From positions 79,084,168 to 79,148,167 of the forward strand of contig NC_088203.1 of assembly GCF_037126465.1 (NCBI RefSeq): DNA of 64,000 nucleotides. The letters run 5' to 3'. How positions within the stretch are numbered: the stretch's first letter is position 1; every line of letters starts with the position of its first letter. Shown here piece by piece: positions 11,101-26,100 of this stretch. A model generated the notes under the pieces. That model did no database searches. It was not told where the DNA came from and saw nothing but the letters and a program-made list of their open reading frames with translations. A program made the position numbers and the translations under genes. The stretch comes from Ornithodoros turicata (taxonomy: Eukaryota > Arthropoda > Arachnida > Ixodida > Argasidae).

Positions 11101-14100
11101 CAAAGCTTGACGCGTGCGTGCTTTGAAGGATTTGTATCTCGCCAAGTACGACACGTACACATTTTTTCTTAAATATTGTGGTTCACAGTACAGTGCTTAC
11201 CTCATGTAATGAACTACAAAGCAACCCACAAAGCAACCCGTTAAGGGATGAAACGCTGAGGACCAAGGACCAAGGAGTAGCCGATACTAGCCAGGATTCT
11301 CCGGAATGCAGAGATGATCCCAAATAAAGTTTGGCGTCCGGACGTCATCACTGAAAAATAGGGTACACGCTCTCGCACCGTCATTGCGTACGCTACCATT
11401 GCGCATGCGCAATGGCGAAAGCGCTATCTTATGCGTACGCAAAGCGATGGCGTACGACTCGCTAAAACCTTTTATTGTGGAAGGTACAGAGAGCTACTTC
11501 CCAAGCAGCACAACATCTCGGCCCAATATACCGATACTGGGTCGGTATTGCCAATATTGGGTCAAGCTGTTGTGCTGCTTGGCTAAGTACTCGTATACAT
11601 CCCTGAATGCCGTGGATATATTTTACAATACCCTCAATGTACTGCGCATTTTGACGTCTTTGCGACGCTATCGCCTGATTGTGTGTCTTCTTTTTTAGGT
11701 TCCCCGCTACATCATCACCCTGCACGAGCTCTTGGCGCACACACCGCACAACCACGTCGAACGCAGAAGCCTGGAGACCGCCAGAGCTAAACTGGAGGAG
11801 CTCTCTCGCGTACGTCTCCGCCTCTGTGTACCCCCTCCTCCCATGTAAAGCGCAGTATCGGACACGAACTCCGTACAACCTGTAAGCATACACATTGGCT
11901 GATGAGACAAATGAAACTCGCCCAGTCATTGGTGGGCTGCCTCAAACAGCGGCGGAGAAGTACGGAGCTCGACGATGATACTCGCGCATTGATGTGCAAT
12001 GCCCTAGTTACACGATGTCAGTCTTTTATTTTTACGTTTAAAGTCCCAGGTACGATTCCTGAAGTCCAAGTCATACGTGGTGACCGTGTAACAAATAATG
12101 TGCCCTGTTAATTGGAGGTTTCTCAAAACCCTTAAAAAGTGATGAAAAATTGGACCACAACCAAAACAAAAATAACGGGGGGGGGGGGGGCACATCGCTA
12201 CGAGCATCCAACGCCACCCCGAACCTGCGACACCGGTAGCGGACGCCACTCCACGCGGTCGCTCCTTATGAAAACAGAAATCAGATGCTGGTTGTCGTGA
12301 TTGGTCAAACTTCTGACGTCGCGGTCATGGGGCGTGGGAAAAGAGGATAAAAAGAGGGGAGGGGAAAGCGGAAGGAAATTCAGCCTAGAAATTCGGAACG
12401 CGCTTCATTGCCCTCGCATCGCGCATATGAAATTAATAACAGAAATGCGCAGTTGAACTAACTTCATAATATCGCCGGAAAAGTTCGATAGTGGGAACGT
12501 TCAACCTTGAAGACACTGAGCATGAGGACAAAGATGGCCTTCGGGAAATAAACCGGAATAATACGAATGGGAGGAAGAAGCGATAAAATGAAAATTAAAA
12601 TATGTGTCTGGAGTAAGGGTGTTGAGGCTGGTCGAGGAATGTTAAATGCTTCGTGTGTGCATCTCTCTCAAGCTCAATTTCTGCTGCTCGAAAACTGTTA
12701 TCAGCACAGGGCCTATATAGACCCTTCGTTCAACTTTAAAGTGGTTGTATGCAGACATGTACAAAATACAGCGCAAAAGTATTTTACAATAAGATACTAA
12801 GTACTCCACGTCAGAAGTATTTAAAATAGAGTACAAAATACTCAAAAGTGAAAGTAATTTGAGTAGAGTACTAAATGCTGTAAGAAGTATTTAAGATGCC
12901 CTTTAAACTACTTTAGTATTAGCAGTAAATGAAACGCGTATTCTGAACTTGGCCGTACAAATGAAAGGAATAAACTTCATCTGTCATGCTTAATCATGGC
13001 TTTCATTTGCAACGTCTTGGTGTCAAGTAATGTTTGGTGAACTTTGATGAACCCAAGTAAACTTTGTTGATATGTTCTGACCCAAAGCTTCGTAATCCCT
13101 CATATATGTCAGCTCGGGTCTTTCAACCTCTGGCGCGTGTTTATTGCTTTGGTGACCAAGGAAATAAATGCCGGGATTTCTCTTGTACCTAATCCCCTGA
13201 GGATTCACTTTGCAATATGAATAGGAAGCGTTTTCTGACAAAGTTGGTTATTGACAACAAGGCCCGGTGTGGGACCAGACTATTGTACACGAGGATTCCC
13301 GAATTCCCGAAAACAGAAAGAGAAAAGAGTGTTAAGTTCCAGTGACCTGAAAATCTGGACACAGCGGGAAGTGTGCTTGACGAGGAAGGAAAGTATTTTG
13401 TGTACTGAGTAGGAAATACCGAAAAAAGTATTTTAAATGTGTAAAAAATACTTGTCGCAAGAAGTGTTGAGTAGAGTACCAAAATACCGGAAAAAGTTTT
13501 TAAATACTCTTTTTAAGTACGTACTCAAGGTACGTACAAGTATGGTTGTATGTAAAGCACATAGAACAGCTTTCGTGTAACTAGGGCATTCTACTGATAA
13601 TGATGTCCAGTGAAAACCACAGCACTCCACTGAACGACACGAGAATAGACTAGATGCATGCCTAAAATGGCACGAAACTAAGTGTAGATCCATTACCACC
13701 TGAATATTTTCTATCATGTATGACTGTAGAATTATCGAATAGAGTCGCTGAAGCGGTTAATGACGTTGTTTACTTTAGCAACACTTACGTATTTTTATAA
13801 CTTCTGGTCAATCAGTGGAGTGTTGTGAATACTCGTGTAGTTTTCAATCAATCAATCCTGTGTAGTGTGAAGTACTGTACGTAACACTTTCTGCATTGAA
13901 GCGGCCACGTAATCTGTGTGATGATCTTGCATTGCATTAAATTACTTTCATATTAAATTAAATTAAATTGCTAAATCGCTGATTTTTACTAAACTCAGAT
14001 TCAATTAACAATAAAGTGGCAATAGCTCGTGTGTTATCCCACATGTTGGCTTCATCAATGTAGAAAGTGTTGGAATTATCTTATTTCTATCGCCGCACTT

Positions 14101-17100
14101 GTGCTCGCTCTTGCGCATACTTTGAAGGCGTTTTTGCGAAGATAGTATTTCTTGTGATCTTAATACACTCATGTATCACGACTACTACGATTAACTTCCT
14201 GTCGAGGTCAGCCAGAGTGGTCACCCCATGTCATTGAAGAACTTAAAAGGGATGACTTCATCAAGATAAAGCGTGAACAAGGACTAAAAGAGATGCCATG
14301 CACATCACAGGCACTGAGCTAATATGTGAAGTGTACTAAGGTACCACACAAAGTACCACGACATAAAGCAGTTCAGTTGTAAGGTGCCAAACTGTGAAAT
14401 TAGCTCCTTCCACACCGTTGTCCAGACACTTCAAAGCAGCATTTCTTTTACGCAAGTGATGTGCTGCTTACTGGGCGTATGTAGAAAGTAAGTCTCACGA
14501 GGCTTACTTAAGCAAGCGATGTCGCGTAAGGAACAAACGTTAACATGGCGGTACACGTGAAACGAGAGGGTACATGGTACCACGGTGTCACAGCTAAAAT
14601 GCATCAAGATTTTGAAGAAGACAGAACGCTCTTCATGAATGGAATCAATCAATTAGTACTTTCATTGTGCCTAATTATTAAGGATAATTACGCAGTGTCA
14701 GTAATCTGTAATCAGTATTTTCATTTTCATAGTACTTTTAACTATATTAATTATTTGCAATCAGTATTTTTTATTGCGCCTAATTAATTAATTAGACACG
14801 ATCGATTAGCTAACTGTAAAGCATCGGCTTAACGGCCGATGTGTCAATTGAAAAGTTTGTCGAGCGTCTTCAGAGCTTGACACCTCCGCCCTTGACCCAA
14901 TATCTGAAAAGATACCTAATTAGTCATATCCAATTAATTAATTAGGCACAATGACAAAACCTACTGGGGACTAGAATGCACGACTGCTAACGATATTTAG
15001 TGGTCTGTAATGCGGGTTTCATTTGTAGGCGTTCCGTCTTTTGTTTTAATCCTGGTGCGTGTTATTTGGGACAGCCTCTGTGGCGTGCACATATTTTCTG
15101 CGTACAATAATCAATCTTTTGACTATCACCTCAGATTGCAATATATGTATATAGGTGTAGCCCGCGTTATATACAGGGTGTTCGACGAGAGGATGTCACT
15201 TAATTCCTAAAAAAAATAGGTTTTACTTCAAAAAATTATAAAACTACTTCATCATCATGGAGGAACAGCTTGGTAGGCTTGGTCCCTGGCCAAATCCAGA
15301 CCACCAACGCCTTCGAAGCTCTTTTATTTTTGGACACCATAGGACTTCGAACCTTATTGCGAAGGGGCTCATTATTTCATTCCCCACATCACCATCAGCA
15401 ATGGGGTAGAGTATCGCCCCTAGCGATGGAACTCCCCATTCACCATCTTAAAAATAAAGTTGTTTGTTTGTTAGGAATTGAGTGACCGTCCTCTCGTGAA
15501 GCACCCTGTATATGTATACCTTAACTTTTCTTCTCCAGTCAACATTTAGCCGCATAGCAATTCTTCTACACTTGCGCACATAACTTACACTCGCTTTTCG
15601 CACTCTTTAGGACGCGTCTGGTGCCTATGGCGTACTTTTGTGCTGTGATACGTCTGCACATAGTATACATCCGCACAGTTTCTTCACACAACGTGACGTG
15701 TTAAATCGAAGAATAGTGATGTAGTTACCTATGCATTTAACCGTATGTGTATAGCCCCCGTACAACCCATAGGGTGCAATTCAGTTTGCATAGATTACGG
15801 ACAGCCACCTTCGCAATAAAAAGACGACTGATCGTATGTTGAACATTCTGAACACGAGTCGACCTCTAGCTTACTCTTTTTTTCACCAAACCATTCGAAT
15901 CAAATATCTTATTACTTACATTCCATTTTTTTTTTTTTTTTTTATATGAAACTGCAGGCGACAGGAAGAGTCCATATTTTGAGAAACATGAGCTTCGGAC
16001 ACTGACAGGCACAGTTTCGTTTCCACGTCGACTCTTCTGGTCCCGAGCACAGGCTTTATACGAAGGAGCGTTTTATTATCCATTCCGGATTATTTTTTGT
16101 AAAAAGAAACTTCGCAGCACTCTCTCGAAATTCTATATTTCCGTTGACGTATTCATTTTTGCCTCTTGTAATTGTGTTATTGCTACTTCTGTTTTCAAAC
16201 ACACATTTATGCCAGGAGCTCCCGTTCAAGTTTCTCTTTTTCTGTCATCTGCATGCTTTGCTGACAACATAGAAACTCTTCCTCTTTCTCTCTTTTTTGT
16301 TTGTTTTTGTTTTTGTTTGTATTAATACAATTTCATGTCTGAGGTCTTGAGCTTTTTATGTGGCAATCAGAGAGGAATGCCCTCATATCTAGCAGCGGTC
16401 TGACCACATAAATATTTCGAAATCCTCTTCTGGGATAATGCCAATCTAAAATAGTGATAGAAACTCATTTTGTCCCTTGTCGTTGCACAGCGCTTTCTTT
16501 CCTGGGTAACATCTTTCTGAATGAACATCACTCTTTCGCTAAGAAAAAAGAACGGAGTTTGTAATGAAGATAAAACGATTAATAAAGTACGTTTGGAAGC
16601 CGAGCTATACATTGAAAGACGTATTATGTGCTAAAATTATTTGTGAAAAACTGTAAAAAAAAAAAGAACTGCTGCCCTCTTATAACATTCCCAATGCCCT
16701 GTATCGCATGCTATGCCTTGTTTGTACGTGCACTTGCGTAATTTCGTAGCAGCCAAACCCTTGTTACGATTTAATTTGCATTTTTTAACACCTTTCAAGC
16801 GTAATATGCAGTTTTGTTGTACCACTTTTAGTAAATATGCCTTCCTGAGTTAATTGCAAAGCCCCGAAGATTGCCTCGGTTCAAGAAGATGGTGGAATAT
16901 AGGGTATATTGACAATGTATACGAACGAGCGCTTTTTTTAGTTGCAGAATTGGTCGGGTGCAGAATTAAATTTATCCATATTTTTAAAATTTACTTATCA
17001 ACTTATCATTTTTTGTAATGCACTGGAACAGGTCAGGAAGCTGAAAAATTTTCACGTGATCCTTTTAGCAATGCATACACGATTGACGAAAGTTGCGGCG

Positions 17101-20100
17101 TCTGCCGTGCCAGCTTTCCTTTTCTTTACTTTATTTTACGAAGCTCAAGAAGCTACTCTACACTCTTAGAAATGAACTTCACCGCATAGCACGCTCCTAG
17201 CCAACACTCGTAAAAATGAACTTCACCGCATAGCACGCTCCTAGCCAACTATAATCTCGAATGATATCGTTATGTGACCTGATTTGTTGAAAACGGGAGG
17301 CGTCCGCCTTTTTGTGACACTTATGCTGTTCATAATTGTCACAAAAAAGGCGTACTCCTCCTGTTTTCAACAAATCACGTCACATAACGATATCATTCGA
17401 GATTATGGTTGGCTAGCAGCGTGCTATGCGGTGAAGTTCATTTTTAAGAGTGAACCATCATCTCGAATGATATCGTTATCTGTCATGATTTGGTGAAAAC
17501 GGGAGGCGTACGCCTTTTTTGTGACACTTATGCTGTTCATAATTGTCACAAAAAAGGCGTACGCCTCCCGTTTTCAACAAATGAGAGTAGATAACGATAT
17601 CATTCGAGATGATGGTTGGCTAGGAGCACGCTATGCGGTGAAGTTCATTTTTAAGAGTGTATTTTGGCCAACCCTGTGCATCAGAATGAAGTAACTCGAA
17701 TAGTGTTCAGAATTTTCAACATACTTACAGCTCCAGATAATAAATCCGAGGCTCCTATTTGTCCGCAGTGGTGTCCCTTTCCACATAATGTAGGCGTTGT
17801 AGCAACCGCCCAATGTACACTGTTAAAACAGAACTTCACCTCATAGCACGCTCCTAACCAACCATCATACCGAATGATATCATTCTGTGTCATGATTTGT
17901 TCAAAACAGGAGGGAGGCGCCAATCTGGGACAGATTATCTTATCCCAGATAGGCGCCTCCCCCTGTTTTGAACAAATCATGACACAGAATGATATCATTC
18001 AGTATGATGGTTGGTTAGGAGCGTGCTATGTGGTGAAGTTCTGTTTTAACAGCGTACCATATGATTTTGAATCCGGGTATCTCCGGCATTATATTTTTTT
18101 TTTTCTTCCGGCGGTTGTATAGAAACAACACTTAACGAGACAAATCGTAAAATGCGTATCCACTACAAATACATACCTGTGATAACATTGACCAACGTCG
18201 TCTCGTCGTAAAGCCAAATGAAGACTACGAAATTATCTCGGCGTTTATTTATTTATAGATCTACATATCCTCAGGGCCCGTGGGCATTACAGAGGAGAGC
18301 AAGTGTTCATTTCAAATGCAACGCAAGTGAATTGCATTAAGAGCAGCACGAACAGACATAACCAAGATGTACGCTACAAACTGGTTATGTCGCATTCCCC
18401 ATAACAGGCATGCATAACATGACGCTTAATTACACAGGGTAGATGCTTAACACATCGCTTTTCTTCTGATTTTTTTTTGTTTTTGTTTTTACCAAGATGC
18501 AACCCCTGCTGGTTCCGGCCAGCGTTCCTGGAGCAAAGCCAGCTTACTGCATCAATCACCTACACTAACTCGACCCGTTTCTGTCACGTCCACGTAATCC
18601 CGGCTATGTTGGTGGTCAACCATTGCATAGAATGATACCATTATCGCTCCTGATTTGTCTAAAGTGTGGGGCGTACGCCTTTTTATGGCAATTAACATAA
18701 CTGCGAAAGTGTCACAAATAGGCGTACAGCTCTCGTTTTCAACAAATCAGTGGAGAGAACGATGTTGCTCGGAACGAACAGGGAAGCTGGAAGCCAGAGA
18801 TTCCCTCGCTCAGAGAGGAACAGGAAAACCATGTTTTTGTGGGTAAGATCAGTTTGTTTATACAGGGTGTCTCAGCTAAATCCCCGGGCTAAATAATTCG
18901 CGAACCCGTGCACCAATAGATGAAATTTCTGTTTTACAAGTATCTGTCCGATACTACCTACAACCTGCGCACCTTGTGAATGAGTAGGAGACGCTCATTA
19001 TTTAAATAAAAACTCAAAGGAGTTTCGTGAAAAAAAAAACATAACTTCTAAAGCAGGGTATGTAAAACGTAATCCATTGGTGTGAGGACGTAATTCATTG
19101 GTGGACATGGGAGTGGAAGAGCGTCCTTTTGAGCTTCCCCGCGACCAGCAGCGACAGAAATATGTAAACCGAAACCAATTAATTACTGCAACAAATGACC
19201 CGCTTTGGTGGCAGATTTTTCTCTAAAAGTCCAAAGTGTCCACTGAAGGTCCCAAAAGGGGTAGTACCCATTTCAATGCCGACGGCGCCCTGCTTTAGCA
19301 GTTATGTTTTTTTACGAAACTCATTTGAACTTTTATTTAAATAATGAGCGCCTCCCACTCATTCACACTGTGCGCACGGACAAGTATCGGACAGATACTT
19401 GTAAAAAAGAAAGTTCTTCGATTGGTGCACCGGTTCGCGAATTATTTAACTGAGACACACGGCGTATATGCAGTGTGTTTCACGAAAAATGAGCCATAGT
19501 TCAAAATAGAATGGTTCATCGCACACCAAAAAGACGGACTCCATAGTGTTACCAGTGGTGTGAGGATACTCAAAGTATTTTTGTTTTGTAATTAATTAGT
19601 TAATTAGTGAAATTCATTAGTTTTTTTAATTTTAAAGATTAGAGCCAAAATGCCAATGAGAAAGTTGTAGCGGGCGATACAACGATACGAAACCCGTTTA
19701 TTGCAACTTTGTACCTCTAACGAATCTCTCTCTCTCTTTTTTTTTTTTTTTCGGCTCCAAATACTAACTTTTGGGTTTGCAAAAAATCGACGCGGGACCT
19801 GGCGGACACGCGCGAGGAGTGACGGATCACAGCGCGCTCTCGAGCATCCTGTTATTGAACGAAAACTAGTCACAGTTCTCATTGACAGTTTGACATTTTG
19901 GCTTGACAATTGGCTCCTGGCGCGTCTGTGAGAGATCCCGCGTCAACTTTCTTCTTTTTTTTTTTTTTTTTTTGCAAACCCGAAAATTAGTTTTTGAAGC
20001 CGGGAAAAAAAAGGATCCGTTAGAGGTACAAAGTTGCAATCAAGGGGTTTCGTGTCGTTGTATCGCCCGCTGCAACTTTCTCATTGACATTGCGGCTCTA

Positions 20101-23100
20101 ATCTTTATTATTAAAAACTGCCTAATTAATTTCACCAACTAATTAGAAAACGAAAAATAGTTTGAGTATCCTCACACCGCTTGTAACACTATGCAGTTCG
20201 TCTTTTTGGTGTGCAATGAACCATTCCATTTTTAATCTTTAGCTCATATTTCGTGAAACACCCTGTATATTAGTAGCGACAGAAAGATACAATCCATCGA
20301 ATCGCACAGCACTCCGAAGTATATAGTACGAAGTAGCCACCGCATATCACCGAGCTTGCCCCCATCTGGATTACTTAAAGAGCGCCCCCAAATGCGCACA
20401 TCAACAAAACGAACAACAACGGCTAAAAGCACGTATCGTTGGCGCCATGGATAAAAGAAAAACAGTCACGCACGACAAAATTAGGTTAGTAGCTCGCACG
20501 TAATTCCATCTAGGTTGAGCACAACCTCATTAAACCGTCGTTGCCCCTGCATTACAGGAACGGCCAACCTTATAGGGCATAATCCGATTGCTCAAAGTAT
20601 CGTCAACTCAGACTTGAGTCACGGTTGAAGTCGGAGTAATGTCTCCATTTGCGTTACAGCATCGAATAGAATAGAAGTAGAAAGAAAAAATGTAGGTCTA
20701 ACTGGTGCCGACTAGCTGTTCCAGCTGTTCCATTTGCGTTACAAGCGTGTTCCTCGGGCACCGGTATAATTGCGCGCCGAAAAAAAAAAGGGGGGGGGGG
20801 GCAATTGGCGCTGGAAAAATATGCGCGTAGCGAGAGAGATTTATTCGATTAGTTATAGATTTGACCGTTGTACGTGTATATATTTTTAATACTGAAGATT
20901 TATTTGGTATTTATTTGACATTTACTTGACATGCACTGTGTGTGCTGTGTAATCGTTTGTTCTTATTTATTTATTTACTTTTAGTTATGTATATCGCTCG
21001 TTCGTAATAACATGTTCGTTCTTATATTCAGCCATATTTATTTATTGGTGAAAATTGGTTTGTTAGTCATGCTACGTATTTACGAATAGTTAAACCTTCA
21101 CCTGCCAAATTTATATGTGACTGCTTTGTCGCCAAAGGAAAGCACGTGTCTTATTAGTACCACTATAACGCATACTGTGTAGTGGTACCACAACTATAAC
21201 GCATATTTGGTTTTACTGTTTCTTTAGTCATGTCACTCATTACGAGAAGTTGTTACCAGATTATATTATTGATAAATTAATCAATTGTTGATTGTGGAAG
21301 GCAAAAAGCACCTGTCCCTCTGTACAACCCTGTGGTCCTTGCGGAGATTAATATCAAGCAGCTTCTATCATCTTTTTTGCTTTTTTTTTCCGCGCACACA
21401 GTAACTCTTCTTGGGAAAAGGAATGCGTTAACGAATAAGCACACTCTTAAAAAAAAGGGTGTACTTTAACTCCTTTCCTTGCCACATATATAACACCCTT
21501 TTGGAGAGTACAATTACGCTCAAAAGAGTGTCTCCTCACTCCCTCAAGGGAATAGCATAACACCTTCTCCCTGCCGGGGAGTAATATTACTCTCCAGTAG
21601 GGAGAAAGGTGTTATGCTACTCCCTTGAGGGAGTGAGGAGACACCCTTTTGAGCGTAATTGTACTCTCCAAAAGGGTGTTATATATGTGGCAAAAAAAGG
21701 AGTTAAAGTACACCCTTTTTTTAAGAGTGCATAATAATGCACACTGCATTGCGTGACAGAATTAAAACAATGATTTCAGAATAGATCCGGACGTAGGCAA
21801 CTGTAGAAGCTGGTAAAAGTAGTAGTTTACATACGGTGAACCCTCGATTTATACCTTACCTTTTTAAACGACACCCTCTGGGACAAGGCACTTCCCCGTC
21901 CTCATTCCAATACTCAATTTATGAATCCCTCAATTTATGAAGGATTTTTAACGAACGACAACCATTTATAAACCGAGGGTTGACAGTATGCAGGAACTTT
22001 ACGCCAACATCGTCTATCCAAACTTTTCAGGAGCGAAGACTTACAGTGGAGGTTTGCAAATCCCTCCTCTTGTCTCTGGTGCTGGCGTTACACCGTTTCT
22101 CAAGAGACTATTTTTCTCCGCGTGCAGAACGGATTAGAAAACACACTGCGCTATTTGTTTAATTCGTTATCGCTATAGTCAACGTTCCCAGTCGAGCCTG
22201 TTAGGAAAGACAATGACATATTATGCACAAAGGTAGGTCCGTTCTCGGGGGAGAAAATTCCCTTCCAAATAACGGAATAAATTGCTGTATAAAAGCAATA
22301 TGACACGGTGCTTTAAAACCCACATGTGAGTTACAGAATAGTTTAGCCTCTGTACATGGCGGGGAAATCTTAAGGGAACAGATATCATCATCTATCTATA
22401 TACTCCAAGCGTGCTATAACTATGTAACTATTATGTATGACTATTTATGTAAATCGTATAATACAGTTGCATCTAAATATTGCCGACCATATTATTCCAT
22501 TCAAGAATGTCGCTGTATAAACATGTTTCCGATACGCAGTGACAAATTTTGCATTTCGTTAATTGATGAACGCTACTTCTGACCCTTGGAGAAGCAGAAA
22601 TAATGTAACAATGTGTTACGAAGCGCAAGACTTGTTGAAAGTCCTTTCTCTGTACTTCAATTGTTTGTCATGTAATATGAGACCGCTCCTGTGTATCTTG
22701 CAAGATTACTGCAAAGTGAGTGTTTTATCGTGTTTCTCAAGTTGCAAATAAATGTCATTTTACCTGCCATCAAGAGTCCTAAGTGTCCTTGAGCGACACC
22801 CATCTGTCATCTTAAGTCTAACGTTAAAGATGCAAACGTCGTGTGCTGAGGTAATTACCACCTTTCCTATGTCTTGTTCACTGTTCAGCATGCGGGAGTG
22901 TTGCTTGGTTTCATTACAAATACGTTGTAATCTCTTTTTTTACCGTGTTTTTATACCTTTCACGTTATTCTAATTCTATAATATTTACAGCATAGCGATA
23001 TTTTTTAACTTTGTTGATTCGGTGTTAAAAATAGCGACAGTTTCAGTATAAAGTCCTACACGTACGGAGGAAAAAAAACTTTTCTCTTATGGGATGTAAA

Positions 23101-26100
23101 ATCGTGCATAGAAGTTGTAAGAGGTAATTGTCCTCAGATATACACAAGGCAGCTCCAAGAACAGTGCTTATTTCAAAGTGCGGTAACGTCCTAATTGGTG
23201 TTCTTTCTATTTCCCCACAGCAAATGCACGACGAAGTGAGCGAAACCGAAAACATCCGGAAGAACTTGGCCATAGAAAGAATGATCATAGGGGGCTGCGA
23301 TATTCTGCTTGACGTTAACCAAGTGTTCGTCCGGCAAGGTAACATGCATTTATAAACGGTGTACCTTTCACGCGTGAAGTGAGGTCCAGAATAAGCAACA
23401 AAAAAATCGGAGAAGTTTGTACAGCAGTTTTATTTCTAAGCCCTTGTGTTCGCTTCATCTTGTGCGTCCATGGCTAGGAGTTGTCGCTCGCGATAAGATA
23501 TAGAAGTTTACGATGACTATAAGAGTAATATGCAAGCGTGTTGGTGTATACTTGGCGTTGAAAAACTATAACCTTTTTAACCTATATAACCTTTAAATAG
23601 CGTTTTTACAGTTGTGTGATACGGCGAGGCGGACACTCTATCGAAGAGATATGTAACTAATTAATTAATGAGGAGCTTTCCGGTTCCAAAGCACGTGGGC
23701 CTCTGACATGAAATGAGTGGACTGTTTTTCCTGCGCTCCAGAATGGCGCAGTGTCGGCTTTGGCTCATTTGGTTAGCAAACTTCGGCGATGTGGGGGATA
23801 TGTTTATTAAGAAAAAGAAAGAGAAAAAACGAATTCCAACGTACGTACTCGTTTCATGATACAGAAAAAAAGAATGCTTCTCAACCAGGATTGTCTCCCA
23901 ATCCGCTATCTCACTTTCGCCCGAAAGCCTCTCGCTTAAAGTTTCTTCCAGATCAAGTGGATTCTCTAATAGCAGAGTGCATCCAGCAAACAGAGGTTGA
24001 TGTCAGAAAAATCCTGCGTCCGGTCCTTGTGGTTTCCTGTAAAGCGTGCTTTTTCTGCATTGCTACAGTGTACGCAGGAGAAGCAACCGAGCAATATGTC
24101 TTTCTTAGCGAGCAGACATAACGCTGGAAATTGTTTTGGCTCAAATAAAGGACTCAGGGACGCATGAAATGATATCTTTTTGTTGTTGTTGTTGTTGTTG
24201 TTGTTTTGTTTAACATATAACTGATACAGGCATATCACAAAAATATATCTTTTTTTGTTTGCTTTTATTATTCTAATATCCTTTATGTGCAGCAGCGTTT
24301 GAGTGACCTACAGAACATTGCGTTGTTACTTTCTGATGCTCGTGTTGCTCCGCAGTAACCTGCCGCCCTGTAGTTTACGTCTTTTCAATGTGGTACAAAC
24401 TACCTTTTGTGTCTTCTGACAGACGTCTATCATTATTCATTACACAGCTCGTACACAACTGATCCATTGTTTTTTGTGTGTGTGGGACGGGCGTAGGCAG
24501 CGTGATCCATGTGATGGGATCAGAGAAGGCCAAGTCTCAGCGCTCTCGGATTGCCAATCTGAAAGGAGAAAAAGAAGTGGTGCGCCAGTGCTATCTCTTT
24601 ACGAACCACATGCTGCTCTGCAACCGAACTTCGGCCGGGAAACTGCACCTAGTTGAGGTATTGTGTACCTCCCCTATACCGGCACTCCCCTGACCACAAC
24701 ACACGATAGAGAAGGAAGCCAATGCTCTCTCTCCACTCTCCTGTATCGCGTTTAATATTTTCGATACATTTTGTTTCTCTCATAAGCCGTTAGGAGAGCG
24801 TTCGAGAAAGGCATGCTCGTTTTAAAGTAGTGCATAAAAGACAGACTTTTCAATCGATAGTTTTATGGAGCCCACCAACGTCGACAGTCGTGTGAATCTG
24901 CCTGTAACAGCTACGGAGAGGCAAGTAGAGAAGAAAGAAGTTGCAATGGCACTGAACCTATGTAGCTGCAGCATTTAAACGTGTTTGGCGTGTCGACCAC
25001 TCACTTCAGCGTCGTTCATTGTCTCATCATCAGGACACATCTTATTCCGTCCATCGTGTCTTGGGGTAGCGGGCCGCACATCGTGTGGCGAATTTGCCCA
25101 TTCATAATCATCCATCTATCCGTTGTTGTTGGCATAATGCCCAAAGATACAGACCTTTTTATTTATTCATTACCAAATGAAGTACGTAATTTTCGGCTGA
25201 TAACGCGCACCTACTAAAAATTCCGATCTAAGAATTAAAATACCACGTACAACACGCACCGGCGTATAACACGCGGCCGCTTAGCGTTGAAAAAACAATG
25301 AGACAACTATGCAAAGTGAATTTACGTGAGCAGATTTATTAAACAAGCTAGAAGCACCGCCAGAACAGAGGAAATACCTAGCTGAAAATCTTCCAAGTCT
25401 GACTCCACGTCATCACTGTGGAAGTGCTGCGCCAGGTCATCGCAAACAGTGGTCTGGCGACGCAGGCGTAGGTCGTGTCGCTGCATAAAGCGGAAGCACC
25501 AGGATGGTCCACCGACAATGTCGAAAGTCGTGCAGCTGCTCCATTTCCAATAAGCTTCGACCAATCCCCAACCGTCGACTTAAACTCGGCAGTGTAACTT
25601 TTACGTGTCGACTTGCTGCCGCGAACATGCAAAACGCAACAGAGCAGAGCTGGTAATGAATGCCCAATGACCTGAGCCCTCAAGCTGTCAAAAGTGGGAA
25701 CAAGGCAATGAAATGTGAGTCACAACTTACCCGGACCTGATAATCGCTGCTAAAAGGTCAGCGCTGACGTGACTGACCCGAAAGTGGGACGTCCAAACCG
25801 GTCTGGTTGTGGGCACTTTCTGTGTATGTTCCCTTGTAGCCCCAGATTTTGCTGTTCCGATAAAACTACCGCGTATAACATGCACCGGCGTATAGCGCGC
25901 AGGGGGGGCAAACAATAAATTCCGGTTCATAACGCGTGCGTTATCGGCCGGAAATTGCGGAGAGAATCAAAACTTCAGTTATGCAGATAGTGTACGATAG
26001 TGATAGTGTACTTGATGTGAAAAGAGGTGTACTACAGGGTGGGTCCACCAACCATGATAGAAATTCATAGTAAAAAACGTAGGCCCCGGAGAGACATGCG

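Noticed and set aside
17681..18122. Frames sharing the peptide [12 protein letters not shown] on both strands
   Set aside because: They arise because the hairpin MITE reads the same on both strands.
24501..24657. Alternative exon 4 start after the CAG at 24498-24500
   Set aside because: Frame with exon 3 would be lost; the AG at 24495-24496 keeps it and restores the conserved Gly-Ser.
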